Shown here piece by piece: positions 11,681 to 21,025 of a stretch of 64,000 nt of DNA. The first letter of the stretch is position 1, and every line of letters begins with the position of its first letter. Source of the DNA: Crossaster papposus (Eukaryota > Echinodermata > Asteroidea > Velatida > Solasteridae); assembly GCA_037893245.1 (NCBI GenBank), contig JBAIAA010000119.1, positions 124,001-188,000 of the forward strand, given 5' to 3'. Below the pieces are notes generated by a model. That model saw nothing but the letters and a program-made list of their open reading frames with translations. It did no database searches and had not been told where the DNA came from. Made by a program: the position numbers and the translations under genes.

Positions 11681-13428
11681 TAAGCAAGCCGGCCAACATG
11701 TGGCCGACCACCACATTGGAATTTTAATTGGCTGGGGAATGTTTCTTTGTGGCATACAATTACAACCAATGAAAAAGATAATTTGTTAGAAGGAAGGACA
11801 TGGTTGGAAGTTTTTTTTGAACGATCTCATTCTCACCAACGCTTTTTGTCCTTCCGAAAACACCGCTCGATAATACGAATAGAGATCAAAAATACTTTGT
11901 CATTCAGCTTTAAAACGCACCGACACAATGGACTTACATGCACATGTAGAGCACCCAACAAGATCCCACAAAAGAAGCCCGGTGCACTAATTATAATGAA
12001 AATAAATGTAGGCTGTTCCTTGGCACTCAACCAATAACCTTTTTATAGCTCCATGTTCACAGTAAAAGCGCTCTCAATTGGGATTTTGTGTAGCGCAACA
12101 ATCACTCAGAACAGTTGTCCCAACTGAAAAGCCGGATCGATTGGTAAATGGGCCACTACACGTACTTGGGAATCACACGAAGTCATTGTTATGCATGGAT
12201 GACTTTCCTCGTAAGTGCTCGTTCTTCACGCACCTCGGAAGCGCTCGCGCGTAACTGCGAGACCCCGTAAATCCTCGCGGGTAACTGCGAGACCTCGTTA
12301 ATCCTCAGACAATGGCCGAGTAGATACGTGCGTTAACGGGTGAATTGCGAGCGAGTACGAGTGCGAGGGGTACTTCAATTTAATCATCACTGTAGTTGTG
12401 AACAACTCAACTACGTTTGATATGGTTGCCATGCCACGTTCTCTGCAAGTACTTGCGCGATGCATGGCGCAAGCAGCATTTATGAAAACTAGTGTGCGGG
12501 AGAGCGTTCGCTACGTACGTCGAAACAATTTGATCTTCGTAATGGGTCACAACGTTAACAATATTTTTAATAACACTTTCGACTACATAATATAATAGAA
12601 TCAATGAAAAGGGGCACGACGGCCAAGTGGCCGTAAGGTACGTGGTTTTTTTAAGGGGCTTCACGGCAATTCGCCGGGGCATCGCGGCAATGGCCGCTGG
12701 TGGCCGCTGTAGAGGTTGAGGCCTGGTATTCTGGAATGACTTTTTAGCAAATCGTCCTGTCCTTATTTCTGAAACACAAATTGCATGTACATTTTTACTT
12801 GGCTTTGTAATTTTGACAATAACAGTTGCTCACCAAGAGGGTTATAGGGCTTGTTACTTAATCCAACAATTATTGTGTTAAAAGTTGTTTTTCTTGTTAT
12901 ATAAGAAAACTAAACAAGTACAGTTTGTAAACACTAAAATGAGCTTGCCATTTTGTTTTAAGCCATGCATGTGTCTCCAAATATACAGCACCTACAGAGG
13001 TAAATGATAACTTGATTTTTCAGACGTTTCAAGTTCTATTAATCTACAACCTTAAAGATCTTGTCAAATAGGGAAATTCAAATGCATAGGCCAAAAAAAC
13101 CAAAATCAGTCTGGTCAGACCAGTTTCAGAATTGACGCGGCGAAACTTTTTGTCATTCTTTTTTTTTTTAAATAGAGGGCGCTGTTTTGAGAAAAAAAAC
13201 AGAAATAAACCAGAGACTGACAATTTTTGTTGACCTAAAAATCACATGGATACTCCACTTAATAATGTGAAAATGTTAATCTTAGCTCTAATCCAGTTCA
13301 ACAGAAATACTATTGATTTAGTGAAATCTACCAATGGCTCACATTTACTTGTTTGTATTCACTTGTGTTCTGCTGCAGTCATTGGTAATAAAACAAAGAG
13401 ACATGGTGAATAAAGAGTTTTATTATTA

Positions 13429-13434
13429 TTTTAC
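13429..13434 (-). terminator. Candidate polyadenylation signal for the transposase gene
   Basis: TTTATT on the plus strand gives AATAAA on the minus strand, about 500 bp beyond the transposase stop codon. Confidence 0.25.
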
Positions 13435-13933
13435 ATACTTGTACAAACATGAAGTGAGGCAAGAGGGATGTGCACTACAGGGTCATCACCCGGACAATTG
13501 ATCAGAAAGTGAAAAGTGGCACATGTTCCAGTGTGATGTGCCTAATTTGGATATTGCTGCCCATTAAAAAAGTGGACAACCAACTATGCTTATTTCCAAG
13601 AAGATTTTAGTTTCTATCATTTGTTAGGAAGAACAGAATACAGTGCACATGTATTAAAATTTCCGCCACAGGTCTTTACATCGAAGTCTGTAATCAAGAT
13701 CATGACCATTGGGTCACTTTTATTTAATATATTTTTTTCTATTACTGTTGACTAAAGAACTCGCCTCAGATTCAACATTCATTTTCTGATGTGCACATAC
13801 ATACATGTTAAAGGTTTATGGATCGAATTGAGGACTACATGTATCTGTTGTTTTCAAGGCAGTTCCTATTGTTTGGACTTACAAGTACTGATTTTTAGCA
13901 CCTCTATAAACCAAGAGCATCCTCGATTTGCGA

Positions 13934-14133
13934 TCAGTTGTTTGGAGGCAGACTGAAGTGGTTTTTCAAATACAGGTATGCTTGCTTGCAGTCCTTGGCT
14001 TCAAGTTTTTCAACATCGGGTACTAGCCGCTCACATTCTTGTCTAAATTCGGGCTCTAGAAAGTCTTCAGAGCAGTCCAGAATGCCAGAATTCTCAGCTG
14101 CCTCCTGCAGTTGTTCTTCTGTTACTGGGAGTC
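13934..14133 (-). CDS. Probable last exon of the integrase-like transposase
   Basis: An open segment on the minus strand starting after an acceptor (TTTGTCTCGTACAG) and ending with TGA at 13934-13936. It encodes about 66 residues, acidic and then ending in LYLKNHFSLPPNN, resembling the C-terminal tail of the same transposase family. It needs a preceding exon ending in phase 1, whereas the main exon (14849-15676) ends in phase 0, so at least one exon between them should exist. I could not find it. Confidence 0.5.
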
Positions 14134-14499
14134 CTGTACGAGACAAATATGTTAAGTGAATTACTGGTTAGTGCATACAGGCATGCAATTCCATACACTT
14201 GGTGGTCAGGATCATTGTTGGAGGCTATACCAGTGCTATAGTCGAGTCTAGCACAGGTCCCTGCAAGCAAGGCCAGCACATTGTATTAAGCGAGACACTC
14301 AAACTTGTGAATAAGACCAGCTTAAATACAGGATTGCATGCATAAAAACTTATCTGACAAATGTCACTCATACGGATAAATTCCTTTTTACAAATATGAA
14401 AAGCATCTTCATTTGTGTTTTAACAGTAACAATGTACCTTAGATAAAATATACTGTTGCTTTGTTTGAAAGGTTTTTGGATTTGGTTTTTCTTCTCTGT

Positions 14500-14570
14500 T
14501 CCCCCTCCCCCCCCCTCCCCCCTTCCCCCCTCCCCCCCCCCCCTTCCCCCCCTCCCCCCTTCCCCCCTAA
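14500..14570. repeat. C/T-rich low-complexity tract
   Basis: Runs of C interrupted by TT, inside the transposase gene where the missing middle exon would be expected. Confidence 0.85.
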
Positions 14571-14848
14571 CTAATATCTAACCAAATGATCAAATTTTCT
14601 CTCGGCTAAAAATGACTTCATAACAGTTTATTACTTTCTAAGGACTAGCAAACATTTCTAAGCAAAGATAATGACATTCACTTGCACTTGAAACATCTTT
14701 TCAGAGTTCCATATGAGGATTTTGTTAGCACCTAACATTTTGAATTTTTATATCACACCCATAGGGTTTGCGCACAGGGTGCCAAGTGACCTCCACACCA
14801 ATTGTCCACACATGGAAACCTTTTGGAAAGAAATAACAATAGGCCTAC

Positions 14849-15676
14849 CTGGTTTGATGTTGAAGGGCCATATAAGACAGAATCACAAGGGTCCTGAAGG
14901 TCTTGGTGGTTGCGCCTAAGGAAAGCATGCATAGTGGCCATGATACCAGTTTCAGTACCCTTATCCATGCGAAGATAGGCAGATATGATGCGTGTCTGAT
15001 ACAGATGCTCCAGATACCATCGTCCAACTATCAACGGGTTCGAGTTGGACACCCATACGCGAAGCCAAAGCATCTTTCTGCTGGCTGTGTCTAGGCATCC
15101 ATACACAGCAAGTGGATATGTGCTGTTTTGGTACCCCATAAGTTTGTCATGGCCATCCACAGAATGTACAAAATTTGTGCCCTTTGTTGCGAAGCAGCCC
15201 TTTTTCTTTTTCTTTTTCCTTTGGAGGGATCGTGCATTGAGCCCATCTGGATCAATATCGTACATTACTGAATGTACCAAATCTCGGGGCACTTTTAGGC
15301 CGTGCTCCTGTCGTAGTTTCTTGTGCATGGCTCGGTAACCTAACAGTTTTCCTGGACCATCTAGCTCACTTTGTACAGCATCTCGCACTTGTTCGATGGT
15401 ATTGTCTTCGTCGTTGTAGTACAACGCAAAATGACGAAGTCTTCTATCCAGAGACCGCAAACTCCATGTATATGCAGGATAATCTCTCCTCATAAAACTT
15501 AAAATTTCTTCCCGTTTAAGCAACTGTTTTACGTACCGGTCAAGATCTTCCTTCAATTCTTTATGGCCTTTCCAACCGTCATTTCTAACATAAAACGATG
15601 GACCCACAACTGCCTCTCGCGCGCCCGCCATGACAGTTTGTGCTACTGCTAGACTTGTGACCAGCCCCCGGATCAT
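14849..15676 (-). CDS. Integrase-like DDE transposase, main exon (IS3EU-type)
   Basis: A 276-codon exon beginning with ATG at 15674-15676, about 90 bp inside the right TIR, and ending at a CAG/GTAGG donor (14849/14848). The N-terminal half is helical, with an IS3-type segment (LGYRAMHKKLRQEHG...) typical of integrase helix-turn-helix regions. The catalytic core shows the first acidic residue in SVDGHDKL and the second in RMDKGTETG, followed by YGPSTSNQ. In this family NQ is followed by RIE, holding the third catalytic residue, in the next exon. No such exon is evident between 14134 and 14848, so the DDE triad is incomplete here. The gene faces the alpha-kinase within the same element. Confidence 0.75.
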
Positions 15677-15767
15677 CGCTGGACGTCAAAATGTGAACGT
15701 ATGTACAGCGTAATAACTAATAATGTACATGGCCTCCTTCTGGAAACCAGTCTAAATACAAAGTCGC

Positions 15768-16268
15768 AAAGCACTATGGGATACTGTGGCAGCGATCGGC
15801 CGGTAACTTTTGACTTTCATTTGACATTTCAAATCAGTTGCGTTTAAAAATTGCATTTACAAATCATTTCTACTTGGGAAACCATTTTGCAATGAAAAAA
15901 AAAAAAAATTAAAAACAAATTCATTTGTCAATGCATTTACAAATCACTTTACATTGGAAAAACAATTGCATTTGCCAATGAAATTAAAAATCACTTTACA
16001 ATGGAAAAACAATTGCATTTGTCAATGCATTTACAAATCAATTTACTTTGAAAAAAAAATGCTTTTGTCAATGAATTTACAAATCACTTTACATTGGAAA
16101 AACAATTGCATTTGTCAATGCATTTAAAAAATCACTTTACATTGGAAAAACAATTGCATTTGTCAATGCATTTAAAAATTCTCTTTACATTAAAAAAAAC
16201 AAAAACACTTTGGTTAAAAAGTTGACAATGAGAGAAAATGGAACGGCAGTGATCGGCCACCATACAGG
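15768..16268 (-). repeat. Right TIR of the 12.4-kb transposon
   Basis: The inverted copy of 3913-4419, with the same GGCCGATC-type motifs at both edges and the same series of AT-rich subterminal repeats. Similarity is very high throughout. Confidence 0.82.
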
Positions 16269-16384
16269 TGTATACAGGAGTATTTTTTTTTTAACACATA
16301 CTCTATTTCTAAGCGATGCCTTCCCCCCAAAAAAACCGATTTTCCAAATTTTTCTCTTTTCAAAAATACATTTGCTGTCTATAT

Positions 16385-16711
16385 ACATGTAGTTGTGGAG
16401 TGCCGTGACCTCGAGGTCTGGAGCATTGAATTTGTAACTTGCAGGTAAAGCTACAGCTTGTGGGTTCGAATCCGACCTGGGACCATGGTGCGTGTGCCCC
16501 TTGGCAAGGCACTTTGTCACTCATTGCTTCTCTCCACCCAGGAGTAAATGGGAACCTTTGAGGGCAGAGATGGTTATTGTGGTTGATTTAGCTGCCTTGC
16601 TCCGAAATGGCTGCATGGAGCATATACTCCCCAGGGAGCTGAGATGGTATTTGGAATGTTTCGTTGGCCCAATGATTAGGAATAATAATAATGTAAAGCG
16701 CTTTGATCTTG
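16385..16711 (+). mobile_element. tRNA-derived SINE (5' part; tail resumes at 18270-18302)
   Basis: A tRNA-like head with the B-box GGTTCGAATCC (about 16461) is followed by a body ending in GTAAAGCGCTTTGATC. The tail GGCGCTATATAAAAAGCC plus (ATT)n appears at 18270-18302, after a TTAA-flanked insertion. Reading across the insertion restores a typical SINE tail. Confidence 0.7.
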
Positions 16712-17016
16712 TTAACCCTAACTACCCCAAACCCATCAAACTCCAACTGCAGCTTTCGCTAGGTTTTGGCAGGTTTGGTACCAAACCGTAACAACTTGTT
16801 GTTAGACTTTGTTTGACTCAGTACCAAAGACCCAGGGAGACCCTGTTGAATTCTGTGAGGTTCAGGACAGAAAGGCATGAGACTTGTCAAAATGTTAGAA
16901 ATTTTGAGAATGCACAGGCATTTATACATGAGTGACCCACATTGTCACGGCACAGTTCCTGGTCAACTGTAAGTGTATACTTACACCTTGTATGTGTGTC
17001 CCCACTAAAACACATA

Positions 17017-18088
17017 CCGTAATTTCCTGCGGACAAGGCGCTCGGCGGTTAAGGCGCAGGTCCCTAAAATCACCCCCAAAAAATTCAAACGTCAACAGAT
17101 AAAGCGCACCGCCGAAAAAGGCGCATGCTTGAACGCACCCAGAAGAACACCAGGCGCCACCCGGTGTAGGTACATCGCCACAAAGGGGTCATTTTGTTGC
17201 CTTAGAACGATCCCACTATTCCAAGCAAGAATTTGCTGAGTACTTGAGTTTATCTGGCATGCAAACAATGTATGAAAACTTCAAACCAGTAGTCACAATA
17301 TCGCACGAGGTTTACTTTGAGAATTGCCGATACATATCATGTATCACTGCAGTATAAACTGCATGCATGTACATGCACATGTACATCACATGCAGCGATC
17401 GCGTGCGGGGTATCCCTAATTGCGACACCCCCTAGTCTTTTTTCCAGTCGTTGTGAATGCTCCGCGCTGTGTAGTTCGGATGGTGAATTGCATGAAGCCG
17501 GAACGTAGACGAAAAAACGTTTAGAAAAAAGGCCACATAGTACAGGCCAGCTTTTTATCGCTGTTGTACGTGTCATGCAGCGCACGCTGTAGTCTTGTTT
17601 GCAAGACGATCTTAATCGCGGTATGCAGCGCGCGTAGGCCGCCGATGCGGGCGTCCTCTAACGTACGCCGTACCATACACGCAATGACCTTCGGTCTTAG
17701 CGAAGGTAATTCGCGCGTGGTCTACGGCGTACGTTAGAGGGCGCCCAGCATCGCGAAGATCGTCTTGCAAACAAGACTACGCACGCTGCCGAGTGCTAAA
17801 TCACATGTATACATATGTACATGTACACACGTACATGTACGGTCGTAGGGGGATCAACACATCGCGGCATTGTTAATGGAAACACGGTCACAATGTCCGG
17901 AGAGTTGAGCTAATTGGTTGACCGCATTATTGAGTAAGATTGCGGCGTTCAAAGAATTCTTCACACAAAGACCATCACTTTGAACTCAAGCGACATCATA
18001 TACGGCGCACCGAAAGATAATAGGCGCGGCGATGTTTTTGTGGTCTAGAAAGTCAGATAAGCCGCGTCTTTACCGCAGGAAATTACGG
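17017..18088. mobile_element. TA-flanked TIR element (CCGTAATTTCCTGCGG ends)
   Basis: CCGTAATTTCCTGCGG (17017-17032) is inverted at 18073-18088, with TA directly outside both ends. Next to each end are GGCGC/GCCGC motifs in mirror arrangement. There is no transposase ORF. Confidence 0.7.
17589..17780. mobile_element. Palindromic mini-element inside the TA element
   Basis: GTAGTCTTGTTTGCAAGACG at the left is inverted at the right end, and inner arms share CTCTAACGTACGCCGTA. GCACGCT flanks both sides (17582-17588 and 17781-17787), fitting a 7-8 bp duplication. The whole 192 bp could fold into a hairpin. Confidence 0.7.
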
Positions 18089-18302
18089 TAATACCACTGG
18101 CCAGTTATCACTGTTCCAAGTCAATAAAACTTCAACTGTTGGAGTTTGGCAGGTTCAGTACTGTTAGGTTCAGTACAGTGTACCAAAAATTACTGAACAT
18201 GTTTGAGCTGTTGAAGTTTGTTAGGTTTGGTATGCTTACTAGTGCGAGAGCCTAGGGGGTTAGGGTTAAAGGCGCTATATAAAAAGCCATTATTATTATT
18301 AT

Positions 18303-19232
18303 AGTTCCTATACAGTCTGCTCTTGTGAATACGATCTCGCTCAGGAAGAAACTCTGATTAAGACAAGCTTTTTCGACAAGTTTAATAGAGCTCTGGTGAC
18401 ATCACATTTCGATTTTGGTTAAGACAAGCATCTTTTGCAGTCCAGTCCAGTACAAATTTTTTGCTGTCTATTTTACACTAGCGTTTTGGCAAACAAGCTG
18501 TCAATAAGTGAACCTTATTCAATTTGAAGAGATACTAATTGGCGCAGTGATCATGCTCGCAAATGACGTGTTGCGGTTTTTCACTCCGGTAGCACATCAG
18601 CTTTTTGTAACGCTCGATACTAGCGGCTATAAAGACAGACAACAGGTATTTGTGGTTTCCGTGGTACGAGAGGATTTCTTTATGGCGGATCTCGTGCCGC
18701 CTAAACAAATAAGCGTGCCGCCCGAATGCGGTACTGTTAGAGATGGTGTTGAACAATAAAGTTTGACGAAACCTCGCCTAGAAACAAGACCGCAAACTCT
18801 CTCAGAAGAAATTCACCCACTTCTTCTGAGGCAGCCACCCAAGAAAAATCAAACGCAATTTTGATGAACCGCTTGTGTACTGATCGATCCTCCCCTTGCC
18901 TCTACAAACAAAACCTGTTTTTTTTATTTAAAAAAATTTGAGAAAATGAAAACAAAACCAACCCAATAATCCAGCCTCATATCAATAATTCTTTTTTACA
19001 AAAACACTTCCCACCCTAAACAAATAAAATGAATGAAATAGAAAACAAAACAAAACAAAATCCGACCCGTACATTTGTACCCCATTCATACGGTAACGTT
19101 ATAGACCACCAGGTTGCTGCATGCATGTTTTTTTATCTTTAGCTTGGTGCATTTTACGATTACCGCCCCAACCCTACCCAGTTTTTATTTTTAACATGAA
19201 TAACAACGAATCCCCATTCATACAATCCCATA
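18303..19232. other. Non-coding stretch without recognised features
   Basis: Short ORFs on both strands lack motifs and splice context. No repeat boundary was identified. Confidence 0.4.
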
Positions 19233-19671
19233 TGTGACCCGCTCCATCGTAATCAGGAATAAGTCGCTGAGGCCGTTTTACACAATTGGCCGTTGAAGTG
19301 AACGCATGGGTGAAAATCGTGACCAAGTCAATTTTCTGAACATTGTATTTTTAGGAAGTATAGTTATCACAGATTAATGTCATTAATGTATTGTGTGTAA
19401 ACACGATCAATAAAGATGAAAATGCATTTGTGTGCGCTGTCCGTATGATTTGGGGCAATTTTGTTTATTTCAAAGCTGTTTTTCTCGGAATGTTCATTCG
19501 GCAAATAAATAAACAATTGTCATCTTCATCAGACCATAACTCGTTAACCTAAACAGATACACACTTGTGAGGGGTATCATTAGAAAGCTTATGCAATTCC
19601 CTTTCTCACCATGTGCATATCTTAAAAAGTCTTTTTGCAACTTATTCCTGATTTCGATGGAGCGGGTCACA
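19233..19671. mobile_element. TA-flanked MITE (TGTGACCCGCTCC termini)
   Basis: TGTGACCCGCTCCATCG at 19233 is mirrored at the right end, finishing at 19671, and the inner TIR continues through ATCAGGAATAAGT. TA lies outside both ends (19231-19232 and 19672-19673). At 439 bp with no ORF, it fits a Tc1/mariner-type MITE. Confidence 0.75.
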
Positions 19672-19673
19672 TA

Positions 19674-20557
19674 TGTTCTGCCCTCTACTGCCCAATCAAA
19701 TAAAGAAAGAAAAAAATCACTGGTTTCTTCCCCTTTATGCCTTTACTGTACAGCACTGGTGTTGGTCACCAGCAAAAACGTACTGACAACTGTTCTTAGG
19801 CCGTTTTTCCCAAACTCCTGCTGCTTTGTCTTCTTAGGTTCGTTGATGCGGCGCGGTTTAGCAATGGGCTGGAGACGGAGCCGAAGCCAGGGCTTTGGTA
19901 AACGGCCAAGCTCTTGTGTGGAGTGCGGCGTGATGTTGAGTCCGATCCTCTTGTCGGGTTGTTAGCCAGTTGTCTTTTTTTATACAATACAAGTTTGATT
20001 ATTACTTAGTAAAATTAATTTACTGAACATTTCAACCAGGTACGGTAGGTCTAACGTTACGAGATTTAACGTTAACGTTAGGACGAGGAAATGAACTAAG
20101 TCTGAAGCCCTGGTATTAACGAGAGTCAACTGTACACTCATTAGTTCCTGTGTTTAATACCCAAAGCTGCTGGCTTTCACATTGTGTAATTCAGTCAGTG
20201 ATTTTGCAGGCATTTTATTGCCGAATTTGTTAAAATTCAACCATGAAATAGCCAAGACAAGATTACATGTATAATAACATAGGTAACATTTAGGCTTATG
20301 GTGATAGGCATTATCTTAAAAAGGAATACTCTCTAAATTTTAAAGATGGAAAGGAGCAGCAACTAGACGATTTTGACTGAAAATTACTATAATTTTAGAT
20401 TGAAATACACTGACAAAATAACACAATTTCAGTGGAATTTGATCTTTTTCTAATGAATTCATTTCACTCTAAACGTCTGGTCCCTAGTTTCAGACTGTGG
20501 GAGTGAATTTTCACTTGTGGATTGAATTTTGACTCGTTAGCAAAAGAGAGTGTGCCA
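19674..20557. other. Non-coding stretch upstream of the first UBL exon
   Basis: A segment at about 19835-19965 is GC-richer and follows a possible acceptor (CTTCTTAG), but no reading frame there is convincing. It could hold a 5' untranslated exon. Confidence 0.3.
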
Positions 20558-20702
20558 CCCCCCCCCCCCCCCCCCCCCCCCCTCCACCCCCCTCCACCCC
20601 CCCCCCCCCCCCTCCACCCCCCTCCACCCCCCCTCCACTCCCCCCTCCACCCCCACTCCACCCCCCTCCACCCTATAACAGTATACCCCCCCCCTCCACC
20701 CT
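20558..20702. repeat. C-rich minisatellite (CCCCCCTCCA units)
   Basis: Poly-C interrupted by TCCA in an irregular array. Proline/glycine-rich ORFs on the two strands here are composition artefacts. Confidence 0.9.
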
Positions 20703-20847
20703 TGAGTATTGTCCTCAACACAAAGTATTGCATTTTTATTGGGACCCGTACCTATACAATGTGCAAATGAGTTATTTTAGCAATTTTTTCTATAATATCC
20801 GTACTTTCAACCTAATAACACATATTTGTCTGTTTGTTCCACTATAG

Positions 20848-21025
20848 TTCCAATCCATGCCAGGAACGACAGACACGGCTGTTTGTGAATAGTTCTATGA
20901 CATCATCACCAGTTTGTCTGCAAATACATCCGTCCACTACTATCTCAGCATTGAAAAAACTTCTACAAGACAAAGTGGGTGTTGAACCGGAGAAACAACA
21001 TCTATTTACAAGGAAAAACCATGAG
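20848..21025 (+). CDS. Exon: first half of ubiquitin-like domain 1
   Basis: Bounded by CACTATAG and GTAAAT. RLFVNSS...VCLQIHPSTTISALKKLL matches the first two ubiquitin strands and the helix; QDKVGVEPEKQHLFTRKNHE matches IQDKEGIPPDQQRLIF. The exon ends in phase 0, exactly where the helix-to-strand loop is expected. It is nearly identical in DNA to the exon at 26527-26747, indicating recent duplication. Confidence 0.85.

Larger units (their letters stand above)
7167..12392. mobile_element. 5.2-kb TA-flanked element nested in the 6.3-kb element
   Basis: The left end CAGTGGTGATTAAATTGAAG (7167) matches the inverted right end ending at 12392 over about 25 bp with one mismatch. TA lies directly outside each end (7165-7166 and 12393-12394). 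A CAGT tip with a TA duplication suggests a Tc1/mariner-type element. There is no transposase ORF; the interior is non-coding and filled with duplicated blocks. Confidence 0.6.
6411..12725. mobile_element. 6.3-kb DNA element nested in the alpha-kinase transposon
   Basis: CAGGCCTCAACCT at 6411 is matched in inverse orientation at 12713-12725, and GTATTC flanks both ends (6405-6410 and 12726-12731) as a perfect 6 bp duplication. Subterminal regions share repeated motifs such as AAGGCCACTTGGCC. No transposase ORF was recognised. Most of the interior is a second nested element (7167-12392). The superfamily is uncertain: the CAGG tip recalls hAT, but hAT normally gives 8 bp duplications. Confidence 0.65.
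3913..16268. mobile_element. 12.4-kb TIR transposon carrying an alpha-kinase and an integrase-like transposase
   Basis: Terminal inverted repeats of about 500 bp lie at 3913-4419 and 15768-16268. The tips share TGTATGGTGGCCGATCACTG on opposite strands, and TGTATACAGG flanks both ends (3903-3912 and 16269-16278), fitting a 9-10 bp target-site duplication. Inside are two genes in convergent orientation: an alpha-kinase (4699-5991, plus) near the left TIR and a transposase (15676 to 13934, minus) near the right TIR. A later 6.3 kb insertion (6411-12725) separates them; without it the element would be about 6 kb. The transposase resembles IS3-type integrases (DDE fold, IS3EU-like), which is a family inference. 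One transposase exon seems missing, so this copy may not be autonomous. Confidence 0.8.
16716..18265. mobile_element. TTAA-flanked element with CCCTAAC termini, inserted in the SINE
   Basis: TTAA at 16712-16715 is followed by CCCTAACTACCCC; the right end reads GGGGGTTAGGG followed by TTAA at 18266-18269. Exact TTAA duplication and CCC termini fit a piggyBac-type non-autonomous element. The arms contain irregular repeats of GGCAGGTT and CAGTACC motifs. It hosts the TA-flanked element at 17017-18088. Confidence 0.7.

Noticed and set aside
19796-19987. Basic minus-strand ORF and GC-rich segment
   Set aside because: No supported splice sites or family resemblance; could be a 5' untranslated exon, but there is no evidence.
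20464-20770. Glycine-rich and proline-rich ORFs on opposite strands
   Set aside because: They translate a poly-C/TCCA minisatellite; no splice signals or domains.
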